A DNA stretch of 16,103 nt, taken from the NCBI GenBank assembly GCA_021809365.1, contig JAKBAC010000070.1, positions 1 through 16,103 of the forward strand. Direction: 5' to 3'. This DNA is from Planctomycetota bacterium (lineage in GTDB: Bacteria; Planctomycetota; Phycisphaerae; WQYP01). This document shows, one piece after another, positions 1 through 7,903 of the stretch. The notes under the pieces were generated by a model, which was given only the letters and a program-made list of their open reading frames with translations, searched no databases and was not told the origin of the DNA. Position 1 is the stretch's first letter; the number at the start of each line of letters is the position of its first letter. The position numbers were made by a program, and so were the translations under genes.

Positions 1-2
1 AA

Positions 3-1895
3 CCGGAAGCCCGCCAGCATAAACATTCCACCAATTCCACCGTCATGTTTGCAAATTACGACAATCGGGAAATCAATCTCGTGGATACCCCGGGATATCC
101 GGATTTCATCGGACAGGCTCTGGCGGCAATGCCGGCGGTGGAAACCGCGGTGCTGGTGGTCAATGCCATGCAGGGGGTGGAATTTAACACACGCAGATTG
201 TATCACGCGGCCGGGGAAATGGGCCTGGCGCGGATGATTGTCGTGAACAAAATTGATTCTCCCGCGGACTTGCCCGGGGTGGTGGCGCAGTTGAAGGCGA
301 CGTTCGGCCCGCAATTGCACTGCATCAATCTGCCCGCCGGTGGTGGCAGGGATGTGGTCGATTGTTTTGATCTTGATGCGGGCGGCACCGATTTCGGCGA
401 TGCCAACGCGGCCCATCGTGAAATTGTCGAAGCCGTCATTGAAATGGATGATGCCCGGCTGGAACAATATCTTGCCGGACAGAAGATTGATCCTGTGGAT
501 CTGCGATCATGTTTTATCAAGGCGATGAACGCGGGGCATGTTGTGCCGATATTGTTTACATCCGCCTTGCGGGAAGTCGGCATTGACGATCTGCTGCACA
601 TTTTGGTGAACGAAGCGCCGTCACCGACATCCGGCCGGTTCAAACGCCTGCAGAGACCCAATGCGGAAAAGCCGGAGCTGACGGATACGCTGGAAATTCA
701 ACCCGATCTCGACGCCCCGTTGCTGGCCCATGTTTTCAAGGTTACGACCGATCCGTATGTCGGCAAATTGTGCATGTTGCGCATTTTGCAGGGAAAATTG
801 GACGCCAATACCGCATTCGTGTTTGGCCAGGACAAAAAAACGCATCGGGCGGGACATGTGCTGAAAATTGAGGGACGGGATCATCCGGAATCGCCAATGG
901 CGTATGCGGGCGATATTGTTGCCATCGCCAAACTGGACGATCTGCGTGTTAATGAAATAGTCCACGCTCCCACCGCTCTAAATAACTTGCGGCCCATCTG
1001 CCCGCAATATCCGACGCCGATGTTTTCCGTGGCTGTATCGCCAAAAGCGCGCGGCGATGATGCCAAAATTTCTTCGGCGCTGGCCAAACTCATGGAAGAA
1101 GACCCCACGTTCCGTATCTCCCATGATCCGCAGACGCATGAACTGATCATGCACGGTTTGGGCGACCTGCATTTGCGGGTGATGCTGGAGAAAATGAAGA
1201 ACCGCTTTAATCTGGATGTCACAGCCGCTCCGCCGCGGATTGCGTATCGCGAAACGATTTCCGCGCGGGCGGAAGGGCATTACCGGCATCGCAAGCAAAG
1301 TGGTGGGGCGGGGCAATTCGGCGAAGTGTATTTGAGGGTGGAACCGCTGGAGCGCGGAAAGGGCTTTGAATTCGTCAATGAAGTTTTCGGCGGTGCCATT
1401 CCGGGGCCGTTTATTGTGTCCGCCGAAAAGGGAATTCGCGAGGCCTTGGAGCATGGCCCCATCGGCGGATATCCGGTGCAGGATGTAAGGGTGATCATTT
1501 ACGATGGGAAAACCCATCCGGTGGATTCCAAGGACATCGCGTTCCGCATTGCCGGGAAATATGCTTTTCTGGCGGCTATGCAAAAAGCGCGGCCCATGTT
1601 GCTTGAACCGATGGTCTCTCTGGAAGTGGTCATTCCGGAAAGTCATCTTGGCAGCGCCACAGGCGATTTGAACGGTCGGCGCGGACGTGTCAATGCGACC
1701 GATCTTCTGCCGGGCGGGATGGCGGCAATTCGGGCTACAGCGCCGCTTTCAGAGTTGGGGCAATATGATAATCAATTGCGCAGCGCCACCAGCGGCCAAG
1801 GCAGCTTCTCCATGGAGTTCTCACATTATGAAGCGGTTCCGCCAATGATTCAGGCCAAGATCGCGGCGCAATATAAACCGGCGGTTGAAGAATAA
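3..1895 (+). CDS. EF-G-like translational GTPase (EF-G type II / FusA2-like), 5' partial
   Basis: The frame is open from the left edge, with sense codons from base 3, so the ATG at 45 is internal and the N-terminus with the P-loop (G1) lies outside the window. Visible motifs are G3 DTPG at bases 84-95, G4 NKID and a G5-like TSAL, followed by EF-G domains II to V up to the family-typical C-terminal SMEFSHYEAVP. EF-G drives ribosomal translocation, and canonical EF-G is essential. This one reads DTPGYPDF where canonical EF-G has DTPGH(V/A)DF, so the switch-II histidine is tyrosine. As far as I know, that substitution is typical of the EF-G-like FusA2 paralogues (for example in mycobacteria), whose role is poorly defined. 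Loss of the histidine suggests altered GTP hydrolysis. This is therefore probably a paralogue and not the main fusA. A hairpin follows the stop. Family assignment is very secure; the exact role is not. Confidence 0.95.
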   Translation, partial: PEARQHKHSTNSTVMFANYDNREINLVDTPGYPDFIGQALAAMPAVETAVLVVNAMQGVEFNTRRLYHAAGEMGLARMIVVNKIDSPADLPGVVAQLKATFGPQLHCINLPAGGGRDVVDCFDLDAGGTDFGDANAAHREIVEAVIEMDDARLEQYLAGQKIDPVDLRSCFIKAMNAGHVVPILFTSALREVGIDDLLHILVNEAPSPTSGRFKRLQRPNAEKPELTDTLEIQPDLDAPLLAHVFKVTTDPYVGKLCMLRILQGKLDANTAFVFGQDKKTHRAGHVLKIEGRDHPESPMAYAGDIVAIAKLDDLRVNEIVHAPTALNNLRPICPQYPTPMFSVAVSPKARGDDAKISSALAKLMEEDPTFRISHDPQTHELIMHGLGDLHLRVMLEKMKNRFNLDVTAAPPRIAYRETISARAEGHYRHRKQSGGAGQFGEVYLRVEPLERGKGFEFVNEVFGGAIPGPFIVSAEKGIREALEHGPIGGYPVQDVRVIIYDGKTHPVDSKDIAFRIAGKYAFLAAMQKARPMLLEPMVSLEVVIPESHLGSATGDLNGRRGRVNATDLLPGGMAAIRATAPLSELGQYDNQLRSATSGQGSFSMEFSHYEAVPPMIQAKIAAQYKPAVEE

Positions 1896-1902
1896 CGCCG
1901 CA

Positions 1903-1928
1903 GCGGCCATCTATCGCCGCCTGTTTTT
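1903..1928 (+). terminator. Possible intrinsic terminator after the EF-G-like gene
   Basis: A GCGGC / GCCGC stem (1903-1907 and 1916-1920) with an 8-base loop is followed by CTGTTTTT, eight bases after the stop codon. The stem is only 5 bp, so this is a weak candidate, but position and T-run fit. Confidence 0.4.
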
Positions 1929-2413
1929 GCGGCATCACAAATATGAAAAACGATGGGCCGGTTTGAATATGCACACAAATTAAGCATTACAATCTGCTGG
2001 TGCGGCAATAATTCATGCATTTCGAAAAATAACGACAAATCATTTCGGCGTCTGATTGGGCTTGCCAATTAGTTGTTAAGTTGTGTTAATGCAATGAGTT
2101 ATGAATTGTTTCATAAACCTTTGCGAAGATGCTAACCGGTTTTGGCGGTGGATTTGTGCGGCTGCTGATAAGTCGCGCACGCCGTTTGCTTAGTATAATA
2201 GCATGATGGGTTCGTCGCGACGGGCTTGGCCCTATATTCGGGGCGGGTGGCGTTTGGGCGAACAATGCACGGGTCTGATGCCCGCACCTGAGGTGTGAAG
2301 CTGCGGCCCATTTTTAACGCGGAATTTCTCGCCAGGGCCGTTGGTTGTCGTGGCGGGCTTGGTTGGAGTTGTGAGCTTCGTGGGTGCGAATAAACATTCT
2401 CACCTGCGATAGC
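1929..2413. other. Gene-free spacer with putative promoter elements for the NifA-like gene
   Basis: No credible ORF is seen here. The first part (about 1960-2115) is conspicuously AT-rich. It contains an inverted repeat TTATGA...TCATAA (2099-2104 and 2111-2116) that could be an operator. A perfect -10 hexamer TATAAT lies at 2194-2199, but no good -35 hexamer lies at the right distance. If used, it would give a leader of about 220 nt before the activator gene. That leader has small hairpin-forming segments such as CACCT-GA-GGTG near 2285-2297. I could not match it to a known riboswitch, and I found no sigma-54 -24/-12 promoter with correct GG-N10-GC spacing. Confidence 0.35.
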
Positions 2414-2418
2414 GGAGG
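2414..2418 (+). promoter_or_regulatory. Ribosome-binding site that sets the start of the NifA-like gene
   Basis: GGAGG ends 9 bases before ATG 2428. It directly abuts the upstream TTG at 2419, so translation cannot start there. TTG 2425 (6-base spacing) is the only alternative. Confidence 0.7.
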
Positions 2419-2427
2419 TTGGCTTTG

Positions 2428-4050
2428 ATGGGTCGTGCGGAACTTGAATTAACTATTCTAACTGAGATAGGCCGGGTGCTGTCGTCAGGGCTGGATTTGC
2501 GCGCTGTATTTGACCAGACGATGCGCGTTCTGGCGGATCGGCTGGGGATGGAGCGCGGGTCGATGGTGCTTTTGGATTCGGCCACCGGTAAATTGCAGAT
2601 TGAGGCGGCATTGGGCCTGACCGCCAATGAAATTCAACGTGGGCGCTACGATGTCGGGGAAGGCATTACTGGACAGGTGGTGGCTACCGGAAAACCGCGG
2701 GTGGTGGAGGACATCAGCAAGGAAATACAATTTCTTAACCGCACGGGTGCCCGCATACCGGTGCCGGGTCGTGTGATCAGTTTTATATGCGTGCCGATTC
2801 TCATTGAATCCCATGCCCGGGGGGCCTTGTCCGTTGACAAGCAGTTTATGGATAAGGACACGCTTGCCAGCGATCAGCGGCTGCTGGAAATCATCGCCGC
2901 GTTTATCGCCCAGGCCATCAAGATCAATTCCATTATCGCCACGGAGCGCGAGGAATGGCTGGAAGAGCGGCGGCAATTGCGGAGCACGCTGCAGGGAAAA
3001 TACAAATTTGACAATATCATCGGCAGTTCGCCCACGATGCTGGAAGTTTTTGACACCATTGCGCAAGTGGCGGCAAGCCGGGCGACGGTATTGCTGCTGG
3101 GTGAAACCGGTACCGGTAAAGAATTGATCGCCAAAGCCATTCACTTTAATTCCAACCGCGCCGACAAACCTTTTATTCGAATGAACTGCGGCGCACTAAG
3201 TGGCACGCTGCTGGAGTCGGAATTGTTCGGTCATATCAAGGGCAGTTTCACCGGAGCCATCCGTGATAAAATTGGCCGCTTTGAGGCCGCCCACACCGGC
3301 ACATTGTTTCTCGATGAAATTGGCACGCTGGACACCAGCCTGCAGGTCAAGCTGCTGCGGGTGCTGCAGGAAAGGGAATTCGAGCGTGTCGGCGACACGC
3401 AGACCATCCGCGTGGATGTCCGCATCATCGCGGCCACTAATTTAAGCCTGCAGGAAGAAGTGGCCAAAGGAAAATTCCGGGAGGACCTTTTCTACCGGCT
3501 CAATGTCGTTACCATCAACCTGCCCGCACTGCGCAATCGGCGGGAGGATATTCCGAAGCTCATCGACTTTTTCTTTGACAAATTCAATGCGGAGAACGGC
3601 AAGAATCTCAACAAAATAAGCCGGGAACTCGTCAATACTTTTGTCCGTTATCCCTGGCCGGGCAATGTGCGTGAATTGGAAAACGCCATGGAAAGGGCCG
3701 TGGTGTTAAGCCGCGGCGACACCTTGACGGAAGAGCTTTTACCCACAGCGATACGCACCTTTGCACAACAGGGGAAAGCGAATATCGCCAGTGAAGACCT
3801 GGCCGGCCTGGTGCATCGCCTGGCGGAGCAGGCCGTCAGCGAGTACAGCCTGCGTGAAGGGCAAATTTACGATCTGGTCATTCATCAGGTTGAAAAAGCT
3901 CTGTTGGAAGCGGCGCTGGCGCGTTGCGCCGATGTCAAGATCAAGGCCGCCGATTTTCTTGGGATCAACCGGAACACCCTGAATAAAAAGGTCAAAGACC
4001 TGGGCATTGAAGCTGCGGATATACCGCAGTCCGATCTCCCGCCGTCGTAA
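2428..4050 (+). CDS. NifA-like sigma-54-dependent transcriptional activator
   Basis: 540 residues from ATG 2428. An N-terminal GAF sensor domain covers about residues 20-165, with NifA-like stretches such as ADRLGMERG and [13 protein letters not shown] short charged linker (172-190) leads to a complete AAA+ sigma-54 interaction domain: Walker A GETGTGKE (225-232), the sigma-54 contact loop as GSFTGA (272-277; consensus GAFTGA), Walker [10 protein letters not shown] (291-299), and [12 protein letters not shown] (409-420). A Fis-type helix-turn-helix ends the protein (about 490-526). Such proteins bind upstream enhancers and use ATP to open sigma-54 promoters. The GAF domain resembles NifA more than NtrC, and there is no response-regulator receiver domain. 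I see no cysteine cluster of the oxygen-sensitive NifA type between the AAA+ and DNA-binding domains. A PII gene follows 208 bp downstream, which fits NifA-PII regulation, but no nitrogenase genes are visible, so the target regulon is unknown. Confidence 0.93.
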   Translation: MGRAELELTILTEIGRVLSSGLDLRAVFDQTMRVLADRLGMERGSMVLLDSATGKLQIEAALGLTANEIQRGRYDVGEGITGQVVATGKPRVVEDISKEIQFLNRTGARIPVPGRVISFICVPILIESHARGALSVDKQFMDKDTLASDQRLLEIIAAFIAQAIKINSIIATEREEWLEERRQLRSTLQGKYKFDNIIGSSPTMLEVFDTIAQVAASRATVLLLGETGTGKELIAKAIHFNSNRADKPFIRMNCGALSGTLLESELFGHIKGSFTGAIRDKIGRFEAAHTGTLFLDEIGTLDTSLQVKLLRVLQEREFERVGDTQTIRVDVRIIAATNLSLQEEVAKGKFREDLFYRLNVVTINLPALRNRREDIPKLIDFFFDKFNAENGKNLNKISRELVNTFVRYPWPGNVRELENAMERAVVLSRGDTLTEELLPTAIRTFAQQGKANIASEDLAGLVHRLAEQAVSEYSLREGQIYDLVIHQVEKALLEAALARCADVKIKAADFLGINRNTLNKKVKDLGIEAADIPQSDLPPS

Positions 4051-4258
4051 TGAAAACCCGGCTCTGAGGAGTTTGGTAGTCAATGTCGCGTGGCCTCATG
4101 GATGATTGCGCATTGAATTGCGTCGGAAACCCGTCGCCGGATATGATACTGGGGCCGATGGACTGTTGTGCCGGTGTCGTTGTATCGGGCAGTTTCGGCG
4201 GGTGGGTGGCGGGTAGCCCCTTACGATCCGCGTGATATGAATTATAAGGAGTGATCAC

Positions 4259-4612
4259 ATGAAATTAATCATTGCCATTATTCAACCCTTTCGACTGGAG
4301 GCTGTGAAACAGGCGCTAACGGATGTGGAAGTATTTCGCCTGACAGTCAATGATGTGCAGGGATATGGCCGGCAGAAAGGCCATACCGAATATTTTCGCG
4401 GTCAGGCAATGCAGGTCAATCTGATCCGCAAGGTGCGGTTGGAAGTGGCGGTTAATGAAGCTTTTGTGCAGCCTACCATTGATGCCATCGTGCGTGGCGC
4501 ACGCAGCGGACCCAACGGCAAGGGGCAGGTGGGGGATGGAAAAATATTTGTTTTACCCCTGGAGAATGTAATCCGCGTGAGCGATGGCACCGTCGGCGGC
4601 GAAGCGATTTAG
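4259..4612 (+). CDS. glnB: PII-family nitrogen regulatory protein
   Basis: 117 residues with a strong AAGGAG ribosome-binding site upstream. PII trimers sense 2-oxoglutarate and ATP/ADP and control nitrogen targets by direct binding. Family landmarks are VQGYGRQKGHTE (T-loop start, residues 33-44, with Gln39), Lys58, GDGKIFVLP in the B-loop, and VIRV near the C-terminus. Two departures are clear. Position 51, the tyrosine uridylylated by GlnD in E. coli PII, is methionine (RGQAMQVN). The B-loop carries about five extra residues (SGPNGKGQVGDGK against TGKIGDGK), explaining 117 rather than 112 residues. The second arginine of the C-terminal RxR nucleotide-contact motif is serine. Effector binding probably remains, but regulation by uridylylation is unlikely. 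It is co-directional with the NifA-like activator upstream and lies 43 bp before the glycosidase start. The symbol is generic; glnK would fit equally well. Confidence 0.93.
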   Translation: MKLIIAIIQPFRLEAVKQALTDVEVFRLTVNDVQGYGRQKGHTEYFRGQAMQVNLIRKVRLEVAVNEAFVQPTIDAIVRGARSGPNGKGQVGDGKIFVLPLENVIRVSDGTVGGEAI

Positions 4613-4655
4613 GATTTTGTTCCAGCCCAATTACCTGTCAATCGGATGGCATCAC

Positions 4656-5750
4656 ATGATGCGCAACAAATGTTATTGGTTCGTCTTTTTATTACTCGCT
4701 CTGGCATCTTTTTGGAATAACGTTTCCATACATGCCGCGGAAGCTGCAATTCCGCAGCGATGGACGCGGACCAGGGCCTGGACGTGGTATCACCACCAAC
4801 CCTGGCTGATTGGATGCAACTATATTCCCGCGACGGCCGACAATACCCTTGAAATGTGGCAGGGGGCGACATTTGACCCCAGGACGATCAATCGGGAACT
4901 TGGCTACGCGCATAAATTGGGATTCAATATCATCCGGGTATTTCTGGATGCCCTGGTATGGGAGCATAATCCGGCCGGATACCGCGCCCGGCTGGAGCAA
5001 TTCCTGGCGATTGCCCATCGCCATAAAATTCGCGTTATGTTTGTCTTTTTTGATGATTGCTGGAATCCCACATCGCATCTTGGCCCGCAGCCGGAGCCGA
5101 TTCCGGGCGTGCATAATTCGCAATGGGTGCAATGTCCCGGACCCGCGGAACTGGGGGATCGGGCGGTTTGGCCGAAGCTCAAGGCTTATGAGCAGGGAAT
5201 CATGCGAGCGTTTGCGCAAGATCATCGTGTGATTCTCTGGGATTTGTATAACGAGGCGGGAAATTCAGGCAATGGACTCAAGACACTGCCGCTGCTCAAG
5301 GCCGTTTTCCGCTGGGCCATGGAAATCGATCCATCGCAACCTATCACGTCGTGTGTGTATGGCGGCCCGGCGAAAATATCGCAATTTGTTTTGTCACATT
5401 CCGATGTGATCACTTTTCACAATTATAATGGCCCAAAGAATTTGCAGCGGGAAATAACACAACTAAAAAAACTGGGGCGTCCGATGATCTGCACGGAATA
5501 CATGCGCCGGCCCATCAGCACCTTCGCGGGAAGCCTGCCGGTGTTTAAGCGAAATAATGTCGGTTGCCTGAATTGGGGATTAACCAACGGCAGAACACAG
5601 ACGATATTTCCATGGGGTTCCAAGCCGGGCACGCCGCCCCCGAAAGTCTGGTTCCACAATATTCTCCATCGGGATGGCCGACCCTTCAGCATCAAGGAAG
5701 TGCATCTGATTGAACGCTTCACCGGTGCGGCCGCGTGGCCGGTAAAATAG
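4656..5750 (+). CDS. Secreted GH5-like glycoside hydrolase (cellulase superfamily)
   Basis: 364 residues from ATG 4656 (ATG 4659 also possible). The start was chosen because it yields a clean signal peptide: basic MMRNK, hydrophobic WFVFLLLALASFW, then a cleavage region near IHAAEA (residue ~30). The rest reads as a clan GH-A TIM barrel. It has IIRVFL on an early strand, the acid/base glutamate in DLYNEAGNSG (E200, after N199), HNY (255-257), the nucleophile glutamate in MICTEYM (E281), and a late-strand tryptophan in CLNWGLTNG (W307). Relatives are often labelled 1,4-beta-xylanase or cellulase-family hydrolase without biochemical proof, so the substrate is not predictable; a beta-linked plant or microbial polysaccharide is likely. 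The product should be exported. The gene starts 43 bp after the PII gene and could share its transcript, an odd pairing. No clear ribosome-binding site is seen. Confidence 0.85.
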   Translation: MMRNKCYWFVFLLLALASFWNNVSIHAAEAAIPQRWTRTRAWTWYHHQPWLIGCNYIPATADNTLEMWQGATFDPRTINRELGYAHKLGFNIIRVFLDALVWEHNPAGYRARLEQFLAIAHRHKIRVMFVFFDDCWNPTSHLGPQPEPIPGVHNSQWVQCPGPAELGDRAVWPKLKAYEQGIMRAFAQDHRVILWDLYNEAGNSGNGLKTLPLLKAVFRWAMEIDPSQPITSCVYGGPAKISQFVLSHSDVITFHNYNGPKNLQREITQLKKLGRPMICTEYMRRPISTFAGSLPVFKRNNVGCLNWGLTNGRTQTIFPWGSKPGTPPPKVWFHNILHRDGRPFSIKEVHLIERFTGAAAWPVK

Positions 5751-5811
5751 CGGCATGCGGAATAAAGATCGCGGACAATCGCACGATTGCGAACCGTGTT
5801 CGCGCGAATAA

Positions 5812-5898
5812 CGGAGAGAGTGGGATTCGAACCCACGGTGAGGTTACCCCCACACACGACTTCCAATCGTGCTCCTTAAGCCACTCGGACATCTCTCC
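5812..5898 (-). tRNA. tRNA-Ser(GGA)
   Basis: On the minus strand the acceptor stem GGAGAGA pairs perfectly with TCTCTCC, followed by discriminator G. The anticodon arm is CACGA-TTGGAAG-TCGTG, with anticodon GGA after T33. A long class-II variable arm and a T-arm GTGGG-TTCGAAT-CCCAC complete an 87-nt serine tRNA. CCA is not encoded. Two small hairpins (AATCG-CA-CGATT and CGAAC-CGT-GTTCG) lie just downstream of the 3' end, at about 5776-5803, without a T-run. Confidence 0.97.
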
Positions 5899-5927
5899 AA
5901 GGGTTCGCCGAAGCGAAGCCGGATAAG

Positions 5928-5954
5928 GGTATAGTTTAGCATACTTATCGTCAA
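5928..5954 (-). promoter_or_regulatory. Putative promoter of tRNA-Ser
   Basis: On the minus strand TTGACG (5954-5949) and TATACC (5933-5928) are separated by 15 bases, ending 30 bases before the tRNA 5' end. The hexamers are good but the spacer is short. Confidence 0.4.
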
Positions 5955-6199
5955 TTCGCCCGTGATTAGGTGCGTGACACTTTATGCGGGTTTCGGATAA
6001 CGCAAGGGTCTCTCCCCCGAGCACCGTGGTGAAAACCTGGTGCCGTCAGCCCCCGCGCGGACCAGCGGCACCGCATGTGGGCGCGGCGGGCGTTGCGAAC
6101 TTTTATCCTGTGATCGAACGATGTATTATCCCGGTATTCCGGTATCCGTGCCGGGGTGGAATGGTACTTCGTCAGATGGGCATCGCAGGAGTCCGGCGG
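5955..6199. other. Spacer upstream of the aminotransferase
   Basis: The aminotransferase frame stays open back to an ATG at 5984, but the extra 72 residues are Pro/Arg/Gly-rich, match no aminotransferase N-terminus and lack a ribosome-binding site. I treat the stretch as 5' untranslated sequence. No convincing -35/-10 pair was found for the plus strand. Confidence 0.4.
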
Positions 6200-7066
6200 A
6201 TGAGTTTAATTTGGATCAATGGAGCGTTGGTTTCGCCGGATCGGGCATGTGTGAGTCTTTTCGATCACGGCGTGCTGTATGGGGATGGCGTATTTGAGGG
6301 TCTGCGCCAATACAATGGCCGGGTATTCCGGCAGGCCGATCATATCCAGCGGCTGTATGCATCGGCCCGAGCCATCCGATTGGAGATTCCTTATTCCCAG
6401 GCGGCCATTGCGGCTGCCATTACCGCAACTCTGCAGGCGAACAAACTCAACGATTCCTATATCCGGCTGGTGGTGACCCGCGGCCGCGGATCGTTGGATA
6501 TTTCTCCCGCCAACTGCGGTACACCCGCGGTGTTTATTATTGCCGACCGCATCCAGATGTATTCCGCGGATACGTACCGCGACGGCATGGCGATTATTAC
6601 CGCCAGCACCCCGCGCGTCGCGGCGGCGGCGCTGTCTCCACGGATAAAGAGTCTTAACTATCTCAATAACATCATGGCAAAGTGGGAGGCCATTGACGCC
6701 GGCGTGGCCGAAGCGGTCATGCTCAATCATCTGGGATTCGTGTGCGAATGCACGGCGGATAATATTTTTACCGTGCGGGAGGGGCAATTAATCACACCGG
6801 CGGAGGAAAGCGGCATTCTGCTGGGCGTTACACGCGCGGTGGTACTGGAACTGGCCGCCAAGGCGAACATTCCAACGCGGGAGATGAATTTGACGCGCTA
6901 TGACCTGTATACAGCCGATGAATGTTTCCTGACCGGCACCGGCGCGGAAATAGTACCGGTAACCAGTGTGGACAAACGCACCATCGGCGATGGAAAAGTC
7001 GGCCCGATCACCCGGCAATTAACCGAGGCGTTTCACGCTTATGTGCGGAATATTTCGACGATCTGA
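6200..7066 (+). CDS. ilvE: Class IV PLP aminotransferase, branched-chain amino acid type
   Basis: 288 residues from ATG 6200. This start puts the family N-terminus (IWINGALV...FDHGVLYGDGVFEGLR) at residue 4 onward, with an AGGAG-type ribosome-binding site 9-14 bases upstream. Fold-type IV enzymes transfer the amino group between branched-chain amino acids and 2-oxoglutarate in the cytoplasm, the last step of Val/Leu/Ile synthesis. The PLP lysine is K150 in IKSLNYLNNIMAK. Other landmarks are YGDGVFEGLR (27-36), RLVVTRG (89-95), and ECTADNIF and TGTGAEIVPV downstream, as in IlvE. The length agrees with the short bacterial BCAT/D-alanine aminotransferase group (~280-310). D-amino-acid aminotransferase and aminodeoxychorismate lyase are relatives; the FEGLR and SLNYLNN motifs favour BCAT. 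It stands alone between a tRNA on the other strand and the YceI-like gene 133 bp downstream. Confidence 0.9.
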   Translation: MSLIWINGALVSPDRACVSLFDHGVLYGDGVFEGLRQYNGRVFRQADHIQRLYASARAIRLEIPYSQAAIAAAITATLQANKLNDSYIRLVVTRGRGSLDISPANCGTPAVFIIADRIQMYSADTYRDGMAIITASTPRVAAAALSPRIKSLNYLNNIMAKWEAIDAGVAEAVMLNHLGFVCECTADNIFTVREGQLITPAEESGILLGVTRAVVLELAAKANIPTREMNLTRYDLYTADECFLTGTGAEIVPVTSVDKRTIGDGKVGPITRQLTEAFHAYVRNISTI

Positions 7067-7199
7067 CGGAGCAATCCTACAATTACATAGTATGGTGGAT
7101 TCCGGCGAAGGCGTTGCCCAAAGGCGGCAGCTCGCTTTTACCGGAACGCAAATTGTGTTTCGGCGGGTTGATTGAGGGCCGGCAATAAGGAGATTGATG

Positions 7200-7883
7200 A
7201 TGCGTACGGAATTGGATAAAGTTCCAACTGGGCCGTTTCCGACCGTGATCGGATTGGTTGTGATATTACTCGCCGCAATAAGTTTGGCACCGGCGGTTTC
7301 CGGAGCGCCGGTAAGCACGCCGGCTGGCGGCGTTTATATTTCAGCGGCGGGGAGCCGGGTGGTGGTCAAGGGCCGATCAACGTTGCATCACTGGTCCGCC
7401 AGCAGCACGTCACTGAATGGCAGAGTGGTGTTCACGGGACATCGACTCGGAAAAGGGTCTGACGCACTTCAACTTAAATTGATCCGCCTGTCCATTCCAG
7501 TCACATCCCTGAAAGGCAGCGATGGCAGCGGTATGACGCATACCATTTATCACAGCCTGCATAGCCGCCAGCATCCGAATATCACATTTATTCTCACCGG
7601 TGCCAGCTTGAACAAAGGGGCGGTTCCGCATCATGGCTCCAAGACGTTCATCGCATCGGGACTTCTGAAAGTTAATGGAATTATGCGGGCGGTGAAGCTG
7701 ACATTGAGCATTACTTTCCACCCGGGCGGAAAGGCGACAATTCAGACCGTTGCCAAACTGAAAATGAGTGAGTTCGGAGTTAAGCCGCCCACAGCGATGT
7801 TTGGGATTATTCGCTCGAGCAATGCCATCACCGTTACCGCGACGTGGCAATTGGTGAAGCAAAAGCCCGGGGTGCCCCGATAG
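7200..7883 (+). CDS. Secreted YceI-like domain protein
   Basis: 227 residues from ATG 7200, seven bases after AAGGAG (7187-7192); ATG 7197 is equally in frame but closer to the site. An N-terminal hydrophobic segment (TVIGLVVILLAAISLAPAV) followed by SGAP predicts a signal peptide. The mature part fits the YceI fold: GRSTLHHWSAS near the start, IPVTSLKGSDGSGMTHTIYHSL, HPNITFILT, and a GLLKVNGIMRAVKL strand typical of the family (STLHDWS ... HP.I.F ... G.L.ING). YceI-like proteins are periplasmic lipocalin-like barrels that bind isoprenoid or amphiphilic ligands; the ligand here is unknown. The conserved terminal FG-x-I segment (MFGIIRSSNAITV) is present, so the domain looks complete. The gene converges on prfA, with only 19 bp between the two stop codons and a short duplication across that junction. 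Confidence 0.8.
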   Translation: MRTELDKVPTGPFPTVIGLVVILLAAISLAPAVSGAPVSTPAGGVYISAAGSRVVVKGRSTLHHWSASSTSLNGRVVFTGHRLGKGSDALQLKLIRLSIPVTSLKGSDGSGMTHTIYHSLHSRQHPNITFILTGASLNKGAVPHHGSKTFIASGLLKVNGIMRAVKLTLSITFHPGGKATIQTVAKLKMSEFGVKPPTAMFGIIRSSNAITVTATWQLVKQKPGVPR

Positions 7884-7903
7884 CGGCATCCCGATAGCGG
7901 CAT
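7876..7903. repeat. Perfect 14-bp tandem duplication at the yceI/prfA junction
   Basis: CCCGATAGCGGCAT occurs twice back-to-back (7876-7889, 7890-7903). The first copy contains the TAG stop of the YceI-like gene, and the second ends on the last base of the prfA stop codon. Confidence 0.95.

Noticed and set aside
978..1646. 222-codon minus-strand frame opposite the EF-G-like gene
   Set aside because: Fully antisense to a strongly conserved GTPase, with no ribosome-binding site or family signature.
2200..2413. Riboswitch in the leader of the NifA-like gene
   Set aside because: Small hairpins are present, but no conserved core of any riboswitch class I know, including glutamine or tetrahydrofolate types, could be matched.
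2485..3144. 219-codon minus-strand frame opposite the NifA-like gene
   Set aside because: Antisense shadow of the GAF and AAA+ coding region; low-complexity His/Arg-rich translation.
4215..4258. Sigma-54 promoter upstream of the PII gene
   Set aside because: TGGCGGGTAGCCCCTT looks similar to the consensus, but the GG and GC dinucleotides are not ten bases apart.
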